From the NCBI GenBank assembly GCA_030833665.1, contig JAURGT010000010.1, positions 1 through 53,796 of the forward strand: a stretch of 53,796 nt of DNA, read 5' to 3'. A model generated the notes under the pieces. It was not told where the DNA came from and ran no database searches. It was given only the letters and a program-made list of their open reading frames with translations. Made by a program: the position numbers and the translations under genes. Source of the DNA: Miltoncostaeales bacterium. GTDB taxonomy: Bacteria > Actinomycetota > Thermoleophilia > Miltoncostaeales > Miltoncostaeaceae. Below are positions 48,051-53,796 of the stretch, in pieces. Within the stretch, counting starts at the first letter, position 1; the number at the start of each line of letters is the position of its first letter.

Positions 48051-49411
48051 ACCCCCAGCACGGCCGTGATGCGCTGGTCCTCGATCGCCTGCTCGAGCTG
48101 CGCGTGGTCGGCCGTGGTCTGTGCCGCGTAGTCGCGCGCGAAGTCGGCCATGGCGTCGTCGAACTGCGTGCCCGTGCCGAGGTATCCGCTGATCACGCAC
48201 GGGTCGCCGCTTCGCGCGTGCGCGCGCGCGAGGGTGCCGCCGCACAGCGCCGCGTAGTCGGCGAGGAGGCCGGCGGTCATGGCTGCGACGTTCGCGGACC
48301 CCTTCATGTCACGGAGCTGGCGCACGTAGAAGGCGCGGCGGTTCATGCCGGTGTACCACCCGAGGAAGATGTCGCTCGCGGCCTGCATGAGGCGCTGGCC
48401 CTCCACCACGCGCTGGCCCTGGTGGCGGTAGGGGCTGGGCCCTGCGTAGGGCGCCAGCACGGACGTGCGTGCCTCCTTCATCTGCAGGAAGAGCGGGTCG
48501 CCGTCGTCGCGCCCGAGCAGCAGCGCGATGCGCGCATCAAGGCCCACCGATCCGACGCCCACCACCTTCCGGGCCGTGTCGGCGAAGACGTAGCGGCGCA
48601 GGAGGTGCTTGCGGTCGTCCGAGAGCGTCGCCATGTAGCGCGCCGTGATCGTGGCCACCACCTCGGGCGTGTCGCGCTCGAGCGCCACGTGCTGCACGAG
48701 GGGCGGCTGGTCCTTTATGCGCACCTTCCCGCCCTTGCTCACCGTGCCGAGCTTGCCCAACGCCTGCAGGTTGCCGCGCTTCTCGGTCTTGCCCACGCGC
48801 TCGGCGAATGCCTTGCGCGCACCCGGGTCGGTGATCAGGGCCTCGATGGTGGACACGTCCACTCGCGAGTACCAGACGTCGAGGTAGCCCACGCGCGACA
48901 GCTGGAGCATGCGCTCCCGGTACCCGCGCATTGCCGCGAGCACCGCCGCACGCGCGGCCTTCGGCGAGAAGCCGTTGTCGAGCGCGGCCACATGGATGCT
49001 CGCGGCCAGACGCCTGGTGTCCCATTCGAACGGGGCCTCCAGGGTCTCGTCGAAGTCGTTGACGTCGAACACGAGGTTGCGCTCGGGCGTGGCGAAGACC
49101 CCGAAGTTCAGGAGGTGGCAGTCGCCGCAGCACTGGACGCGGATGCCCGTGTTGGGCTGGCTGGCGATGTCACGTGCCATCACGGCCGCGGAGCCGCGCA
49201 GGAAGGTGAAGGGTGACACGGACATGCGGCCGTACCGGATCGGCACGAGCTCGGCGATGCGCACGCGGTCCTGCGCGGCCAGCACCTTGAGGGGATCGAA
49301 GCGACGAGCTGGGGCGTGGAATCCCGCGAGGGACGAGCGGGGGGTGACCTTGCGGACGGCGCGACCGGCCGCGAGCCGCTCGGACGGGGTGGGAGTGCTG
49401 ATGTCGCTCAT
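48047..49411 (-). CDS. DUF2252-family protein
   Basis: A 454-aa protein of the uncharacterised DUF2252 family, which is thought to share a kinase-like fold. Conserved segments are RMSVSPFTFLRGSAAVMARDIA, CGDCHLLNFGVFATPERNLVFDVNDFDET (with the paired Asp that could bind metal), VGVGSVGLDARIALLLGRD and EARTSVLAPYAG. Whether it phosphorylates anything is not shown for the family. ATG 49411 (MSDISTPTP) begins the conserved region. It is downstream of isocitrate lyase but separated by a terminator. It converges on the NmrA-like gene. Confidence 0.87.
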   Translation of the reverse strand: MSDISTPTPSERLAAGRAVRKVTPRSSLAGFHAPARRFDPLKVLAAQDRVRIAELVPIRYGRMSVSPFTFLRGSAAVMARDIASQPNTGIRVQCCGDCHLLNFGVFATPERNLVFDVNDFDETLEAPFEWDTRRLAASIHVAALDNGFSPKAARAAVLAAMRGYRERMLQLSRVGYLDVWYSRVDVSTIEALITDPGARKAFAERVGKTEKRGNLQALGKLGTVSKGGKVRIKDQPPLVQHVALERDTPEVVATITARYMATLSDDRKHLLRRYVFADTARKVVGVGSVGLDARIALLLGRDDGDPLFLQMKEARTSVLAPYAGPSPYRHQGQRVVEGQRLMQAASDIFLGWYTGMNRRAFYVRQLRDMKGSANVAAMTAGLLADYAALCGGTLARAHARSGDPCVISGYLGTGTQFDDAMADFARDYAAQTTADHAQLEQAIEDQRITAVLGV

Positions 49412-49424
49412 CGCGCAAAACGTA

Positions 49425-49459
49425 GCGGCCCCGCCCCGGACTGTCCGGAACGGGGCCGC
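49425..49459 (-). terminator. Strong terminator after isocitrate lyase
   Basis: Arms GCGGCCCCG (49425-49433) and CGGGGCCGC (49451-49459) enclose a second stem CCGGA/TCCGG. Read on the minus strand it is followed by TACGTTTT, a U-containing tail. It lies 24 nt past the lyase stop and ahead of the DUF2252 start, so it should isolate the two genes. Confidence 0.8.
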
Positions 49460-49482
49460 GAGACCAGCGGATCCGGCAGGCG

Positions 49483-51747
49483 CTACTTGCTGCCGCCGCC
49501 CTCGATCAGGGCCTGGCGGCCGGCTGAGTCGGGCGTGACCCACTCGGCCACGGTGTCGCCGTTGATGTCGGCCACGATGATGTCTCCCACCTCGTCGTGC
49601 GACGACGAGAACAGCCCTCGGCGCACCATGGCGTCAGCCGCGTTGCGGTTGTCCTCGGTCGGCGTGAGGTAGTGGATCGACGCCGCCTTGTAGCGGTGGA
49701 TCAGGAACAGGTGCATCAGCGTCATGAGGCGCTTGCGGCGCAGGTTCAGGTCGAACGTGTTCTGGTCACGCACCGACAGGAACACGCGGCCGGCGCGGTC
49801 CTCCATGACGTTGAAGACGATGTTCGCGGCCTTCTCCCCGGCGCCGTTCGTGATGGAGAGCTCGAGGATCTCCGACCCCGGGCTGAACGGGCGCAGCGAC
49901 ACCGAGAGGTCGTCGCTGATGCCGTTGTGCTCCTTCCACGGGCCGATCCACTCCGCCAGCACCTTCGGCGGAACCTCCGTCTGCACCAGGTGCTGGTGCT
50001 GCGTGCTGCCCGCGCCCATGGCCTTGGTGGTGGCCGTCTGGCCGGTGATCGCGGCCAGCGCGGCGTCGCCACGCGGGCCACCCACGAGTGTCTGCGGCGT
50101 GCGGTACGGCGACTCCAGCAGGCGGAAGCGGCGCTGCAGGCGCGCCAGCGCGAGCATGCCGTCCTCCTTGAGGGAGTGCGAGAACTCCTCGGCGGCGAGG
50201 CCGTCGATCTGGTGGCCGCCGTAGGTGATGAAGTTGAAGACGAAGCCCAGCTTCCCGATCTCCGCCGGGAAGGCGCGCATCTCATCGTCGTTCATCCCCG
50301 TGGTGTCCCAGTTGAACGACGGCGACAGGTTGTACGCCAGCATCTGGTTGGGGTAGACGGCGTGGATGGCGTCCGCGAACTCCTTGGCATCCGCCAGGTC
50401 GGCCGTCTTGGTCTCCATCCAGAGGATGTCGGCGAACGGCGCCACGGCCAGCGACTTGGCCACCGCGTACGGGATGCCGCCGCGGATCTGGAAGTAGCCC
50501 TCAGGGGTCTTGGCCCGGTCGGCGCTCCAGTCGACCTCGATGCCCATCTCGCGGGCCTTCTGGCGGATCTCGTACCAGCCGGCGCGGTGCGAGAACGCGT
50601 TCCACTCGTCGACGCTCATGCCGACGTCCACGCCCTCATCGGCGCGGAACTGGATGGCCTCAGCCACGGCCTCGGCCAGCGTCGAGAGCTTGGCGCCAGC
50701 CTCCCACTCGGCCAGGAACGCGTCGGCCGCGGCGTCGAGGGTGTCCTCGGGCAGCGCGTCGGCGTCGGCGAGGTGGGCCTTGGCGATGTCGGCCACCTTG
50801 GCGGCCACGCCCGACGACTGCAGCCAGGCGTCGGCCTCGGCCTGCTCCTCGGCGGACACCGCGTAGAGCAGGTGGCCGTTGAGCTCCTCGATGCCGGCGT
50901 CGTGCAGCTGCTTGATGATGCCCAGGAACGCGGCGCGGTAGGCCGGCACTGCCGTGCCGTTGACGCCCAGGATGAAGGGCTGGTCGCGCTCGTCGCCGCA
51001 GCCGTCCAGCAGGTTGGCCGCCTCGGCGTCGGTACGGCACACGATGATGCCGGGCACTTCCATGATGTCGAGCTGGAAGCGAGCGGATGAGGCGCGCTTG
51101 ATCTGCTCGTCGCTCGGCACGAGCACCTTGCCGCCCTGATGGCCGCACTTCTTGGCGCCGGGCTTCTGGTCCTCGATGTGGTAGCCGGGCACGCCGACCT
51201 CCACGAAGCGCCGCACGAGGTTGCGCACGTGGGCGTCGCCGCCGTGGCCGGTGTCCGCGTCGGCGATGATGAACGGGCGGAAGTCCACCTCGGGGGTGGC
51301 TTCGCGCTCGGCCGCGCTCATGTGGGCGCGCATGTACGTCTGGTTCTTGTCGGCGGTGAGGAGCGCACGCACGATGGCGGCTGCCTCATCCGGCACCTGC
51401 GACAGCGGGTACGAGGCCAGGTCGGGACCCGGGTCCTCGTTGATCGAGCCCTTGGCGCTGGTGGCCCAGCCGCCCAGGTAGATGCCCTCGATGCCGGCGC
51501 GCTTCTGGGCTACCGCCTGGCCGGGCGAGTACGGCCCGTAGGTGGTGATCGACTTGCCCTCGCTGTAGAGCTCGCGCAGGCGGGCGTAGAAGCCCTCCGC
51601 GGCCTCGCGGGCCACGGTGTAGTCCTGGGCGATGGTGCCCTTCTGCTCTGCGACCATGCGCGCGGAGTAGATGCGGCTGATCTCCGCGAAGCGCGGCGAC
51701 TGCATGTACTCCTTGGTCTTCTGGACCTCGGCGTCGAATGCCGACAT
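49483..51747 (-). CDS. aceA: Isocitrate lyase, long ICL2-type
   Basis: A 754-aa enzyme that splits isocitrate to glyoxylate and succinate in the glyoxylate shunt. The active-site loop KKCGH (199-203) with C201, the ADADTGHGG metal region (about 162-170), IEDQKPG, and the later SPSFNW segment are all present. It is about 320 residues longer than the usual AceA. A middle insertion (about 300-370) and a C-terminal extension after about 600 ([43 protein letters not shown]) match the M. tuberculosis ICL2 type, whose C-domain is known to bind acetyl-CoA and activate the enzyme. No malate synthase lies in the window. Terminator downstream. Confidence 0.94.
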   Translation of the reverse strand: MSAFDAEVQKTKEYMQSPRFAEISRIYSARMVAEQKGTIAQDYTVAREAAEGFYARLRELYSEGKSITTYGPYSPGQAVAQKRAGIEGIYLGGWATSAKGSINEDPGPDLASYPLSQVPDEAAAIVRALLTADKNQTYMRAHMSAAEREATPEVDFRPFIIADADTGHGGDAHVRNLVRRFVEVGVPGYHIEDQKPGAKKCGHQGGKVLVPSDEQIKRASSARFQLDIMEVPGIIVCRTDAEAANLLDGCGDERDQPFILGVNGTAVPAYRAAFLGIIKQLHDAGIEELNGHLLYAVSAEEQAEADAWLQSSGVAAKVADIAKAHLADADALPEDTLDAAADAFLAEWEAGAKLSTLAEAVAEAIQFRADEGVDVGMSVDEWNAFSHRAGWYEIRQKAREMGIEVDWSADRAKTPEGYFQIRGGIPYAVAKSLAVAPFADILWMETKTADLADAKEFADAIHAVYPNQMLAYNLSPSFNWDTTGMNDDEMRAFPAEIGKLGFVFNFITYGGHQIDGLAAEEFSHSLKEDGMLALARLQRRFRLLESPYRTPQTLVGGPRGDAALAAITGQTATTKAMGAGSTQHQHLVQTEVPPKVLAEWIGPWKEHNGISDDLSVSLRPFSPGSEILELSITNGAGEKAANIVFNVMEDRAGRVFLSVRDQNTFDLNLRRKRLMTLMHLFLIHRYKAASIHYLTPTEDNRNAADAMVRRGLFSSSHDEVGDIIVADINGDTVAEWVTPDSAGRQALIEGGGSK

Positions 51748-51783
51748 GAACCTTCCCTTGTCTAGGACTGCTGGGGACCGGGC

Positions 51784-51789
51784 ATTCTA
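51784..51789 (-). promoter_or_regulatory. Candidate -10 element of isocitrate lyase
   Basis: On the minus strand TAGAAT (five of six match to TATAAT) lies 36 nt before the lyase ATG. No good -35 TTGACA partner is found, so this is a weak call. Confidence 0.3.
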
Positions 51790-51941
51790 AGCAGGGTGCG
51801 CCCACCACGGGCCTCGTGGCATGCCGCAGGCGTGGGGTCAGGGCCGGGAAAGGGTCTTATGTCCCGGCGGCGGACGGTTGCCGCCGTGCCCGTGCGTACG
51901 ATCGCCCGTGATTCGCGTACTGCCCGACCGGAGGTCTTCCC

Positions 51942-52358
51942 ATGCGCAGGTCCCTCATCGCCATCGCCGCCGCGGGTGCCCTCGCGGTGGTGCCCGCCGC
52001 GGCATTCGCCGGCACGGCGTCCATGCTCAACGTCCCGGCCAGCAAGCTGCTGCCGATGAAGATCGGCACGCCCACGGCCACCCTCACGACCGGCGGCAGC
52101 GTGGTGCAGGTGAAGATCCCGGTCACCGCCACCGGCAATCAGGGGTTCAGCCAGCCCGTGGAGGTGGAGGCATGCCTCGGCGCCGTGGGCTGCGAGGACG
52201 TCAAGGTCTCGGTGAAGGGCAGCGGAGTGAAGTCGGGCACGGTGAAGTTCGCCCTCAACGACACCGTGCAGGGCCCGGTGAAGGTGTCGCTGCAGATCAC
52301 CGCGCAGACCCAGGCGTTCCGGTCGGTGCTGAAGACGGTCACGGTCACCGCCCGCTAG
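51942..52358 (+). CDS. Secreted beta-rich protein of unknown function
   Basis: A 138-aa protein with signal peptide (MRRSLIAIAAAGALAVVPAAAFA). The mature part is Val/Thr/Gly-rich with strand-like repeats (GTPTATLTTGGSVVQVKIPVTATG; VEVEACLGAVGCEDVKVSVKGSGV; GPVKVSLQITAQTQAFRSVLKTVTVTAR), suggesting an immunoglobulin-like beta-sandwich. Two Cys (C79, C84) may pair. GGAGG lies 7 nt before ATG 51942. The next gene begins at GTG 52358, sharing one base with its stop. Confidence 0.75.
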   Translation: MRRSLIAIAAAGALAVVPAAAFAGTASMLNVPASKLLPMKIGTPTATLTTGGSVVQVKIPVTATGNQGFSQPVEVEACLGAVGCEDVKVSVKGSGVKSGTVKFALNDTVQGPVKVSLQITAQTQAFRSVLKTVTVTAR

Positions 52359-53224
52359 TGATCGATGTCGTGCTGGGTGCGCTGCACTCCGCTGCGGGGC
52401 TCGGGGTGGCCGGCAACTTCGCCGGTCACCTCGAGCAGGCGGGGGAGGCCGCTGACTTCGCCAACGTGGTGCCAACGGCAGCGGAGGCCCCCAAGGGCAT
52501 GTTCCCGTGGTACGTGCCCGGTCGCGACGGCCAGCTGGGGGTCTTCCCGGTGACCCACGATCTGCTCGAGCTTCCCGACCAGCCTGGCGTCGACCTGCAG
52601 ATCGAGCCCGAGGTTGGTCTCATCGCGCGCCTGGGATACGACGACGCGGGACGGGTGGTCCACATCGCTCCCGAGGCCGTGGCCGCCTGGAACGACTGCA
52701 GCATCCGGCGCGACGGCGCGCGCAAGATCAGCGACAAGAAGAACTGGGGCCCGGCGTCGAAGGGCGTGGCGGCCCGCGGGTTCGCCGTGACGGACATCGA
52801 CCCCGCCGGGGGCCTCGCGGGCCTTCGCATCGCATCGTTCATGCGGCGCGGGGGAGAGGTGCACGAGTACGGCATCGACAGCCCCGCCGCCGGCTACTCA
52901 TACGCCGGTGCCACGCTCATCGACTGGATGATCGATCGCCTGCGCGAGCAGGCCGGTGCGGACGACACACCGCTTGAGCCGGTGGGCGACTACCTGGCGC
53001 AGGCCGGCTGCCCCGAGCGCGCGCTCATCGGCATCGGCGCCACGCGCTACACGCCCTTCGGCGAGAGCACCTACCTCGTGGCCGGCGACGAGAGCATCGT
53101 GGTGGTGTATGACGAGGCGGCCTCCCCGCCCGCTCGCGTGCTCGACGCGGTGATGGCGGGCGAGGAGGAGTCCCTCGATCGTGCCTCGCTGCTGGTGCAG
53201 CGGGTGGGGGTCAGCGCGGACTGA
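52358..53224 (+). CDS. DUF5718-like protein (FAH-fold related)
   Basis: A 288-aa soluble protein. The opening GLGVAGNFAGHLEQAGEAADFANV, then PKGMFPWYVPG, LQIEPEVGLIARLGYDDAGRVVHIAPEAVAAWNDCSIRRDGARKISDKKNWGPASKGVA resembles fumarylacetoacetase-fold proteins; the combination fits the DUF5718 family. The usual acid/Lys arrangement of FAH hydrolases is only partly visible, so no reaction is claimed. GTG 52358 overlaps the preceding stop by one base and has no separate ribosome site. Signal sequence absent, so it is cytoplasmic. Confidence 0.7.
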   Translation: MIDVVLGALHSAAGLGVAGNFAGHLEQAGEAADFANVVPTAAEAPKGMFPWYVPGRDGQLGVFPVTHDLLELPDQPGVDLQIEPEVGLIARLGYDDAGRVVHIAPEAVAAWNDCSIRRDGARKISDKKNWGPASKGVAARGFAVTDIDPAGGLAGLRIASFMRRGGEVHEYGIDSPAAGYSYAGATLIDWMIDRLREQAGADDTPLEPVGDYLAQAGCPERALIGIGATRYTPFGESTYLVAGDESIVVVYDEAASPPARVLDAVMAGEEESLDRASLLVQRVGVSAD

Positions 53225-53472
53225 CCGGAGTCAGCACCCCCTGAGCGTGAGGCCCGTCTACGCGAACGCGTGGCCGATCACGCGCCACTTCCCGCCGTGC
53301 CCGTGGACATGCCCCCTGACGATGGCGGGGATCGCCGTGCTCGACACGACGGGTGGATCCCATCTGATCAAGCCGTTGGACGCTGGCTGGGGGATGGGTT
53401 TCGACCACCCGACGCCGCCTGACCGGGCGTCGACGTGGGAGAGCGTTGCCCTGATGCCCGCGAGCGCCCGGT
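53225..53472. other. Intergenic region, no clear gene
   Basis: This 248-bp stretch lies between converging genes. A plus-strand frame from GTG 53247 runs to 53561 but overlaps the haem-binding gene antisense and shows no family features. I see no convincing terminator. Confidence 0.4.
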
Positions 53473-53796
53473 TCAGTCGCCGCCGCGCTCGGCCCCCACG
53501 CGGCGCTCCCCGCGCTCGCCTGACTCGCTCATTCCCGGGGTTTTCTCGAGGCCTGCGATGAGCTGCGCCTTCTCGGCGTCCGTGAGCTTCGCGTCGGGGT
53601 TGATGCCGAACCGCGTGAAGTAGGCGGGCGGCATCGAGCCGTCGCGGATCACCTCGATGGTCTCCCTGGCGTCACCCGGGTCGGTGGCGAACTGCGAGTA
53701 GTTCACCGCGCCCCGCGCCTCGTCGATGTGCCGCTGGACCGCCCATGAGGTGGGGGCGATGTTGGCGTAGGCGGGGTAGGTCACCTCGCTGGAATG
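53473..53796 (-). CDS. Haem-binding domain protein (5' end cut by window edge)
   Basis: Only the last 107 residues are present. The frame is open to the right edge, where it begins HSSEVTYPAYANIAPTSWAV. That is the tail of a CxxCH-S type haem-binding domain, in which CHS is followed by ET-WP-WY-IAP-SW. The visible part continues with RHIDEARGAVNYSQF, a GSMPPAYFTRFG segment (Met could be the distal haem ligand) and LTDAEKAQLIAGL. The CxxC part lies outside the window. Probably secreted or membrane-anchored. The tail is charged (SESGERGERRVGAERGGD). The internal GTG at 53784 should not be taken as the start. Confidence 0.78.
   Translation of the reverse strand, partial: HSSEVTYPAYANIAPTSWAVQRHIDEARGAVNYSQFATDPGDARETIEVIRDGSMPPAYFTRFGINPDAKLTDAEKAQLIAGLEKTPGMSESGERGERRVGAERGGD

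Noticed and set aside
53247-53561. Plus-strand frame starting at GTG 53247, about 104 residues
   Set aside because: It overlaps the haem-binding gene antisense by 89 bp and has an arginine/proline-rich end typical of a shadow. The part before 53473 has no recognisable family.

Overview
The window is very G+C-rich, densely packed bacterial chromosome from what looks like an actinomycetote. The evidence is frequent GTG starts, a Gram-positive type LexA box (CGAAC-N4-GTTCG) in front of lexA, a long ICL2-type isocitrate lyase, a Pgi of the Tal-Pgi family, and BldC-like and OmpR-type regulators. A deep lineage such as Thermoleophilia would fit, but that is inference. I see no prophage, insertion sequence, CRISPR array or conjugative region. 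Most of the window is ordinary core and accessory metabolism.

Layout. 1-612 is the start of an exported pentapeptide-repeat protein that runs off the left edge. 988-4977 is a nitrogen block: two ammonium transporters flanking a HAD phosphatase, then a PII protein that lacks the usual modification tyrosine. 4974-8216 (minus) holds a two-component system and two small proteins. 8315-15708 (plus) carries NAD synthetase, a subtilase, an SDR, a coiled-coil membrane protein, an AcuC-type deacetylase, an HD protein and a LOG-like protein. 15710-19287 (minus) is glucose-6-phosphate isomerase with transketolase. 19405-24874 carries two lipoproteins, a polysaccharide deacetylase, a Crp-like regulator and a minus-strand run with an MqnA/MqnD-family protein. 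24889-27600 (plus) has an alkyltransferase, SecG, a 50-residue membrane protein and an ABC-2 exporter.

27651-28832 is an RNA and SOS landmark: tRNA-Leu(GAG), lexA with its operator, RNase P RNA and a terminator. 28861-34511 has a BldC-like regulator, an alpha-E-like protein, a peroxiredoxin, a nitroreductase, a rhodanese-like protein and a cobalamin-binding protein. 34527-38422 holds three small minus-strand proteins, two adjacent type IVb (Flp-like) prepilin-like genes and an alcohol dehydrogenase. 38648-42515 is a tightly overlapped operon of photolyase, SDR/DUF2867 and a renalase-like flavoprotein behind a perfect 12-bp palindrome. 42512-53796 has a J-domain-like protein with no HPD and an acidic tail, an MFS carrier, a PAC2 protein, endonuclease III, a DUF2252 protein, isocitrate lyase, a DUF5718-like protein and the 3' part of a haem-binding protein.

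How it works together. The transporters and PII handle ammonium. tkt and pgi serve sugar-phosphate metabolism, and isocitrate lyase serves the glyoxylate shunt. lexA, photolyase, endonuclease III and the alkyltransferase are four DNA-damage functions spread over the window. No single large undescribed system is obvious. The best candidates for new biology are the isolated prepilin-like pair, the PII without Tyr51, the HPD-less J protein, the photolyase operon operator, and two genes that seem to start at CTG inside CTGA overlaps.
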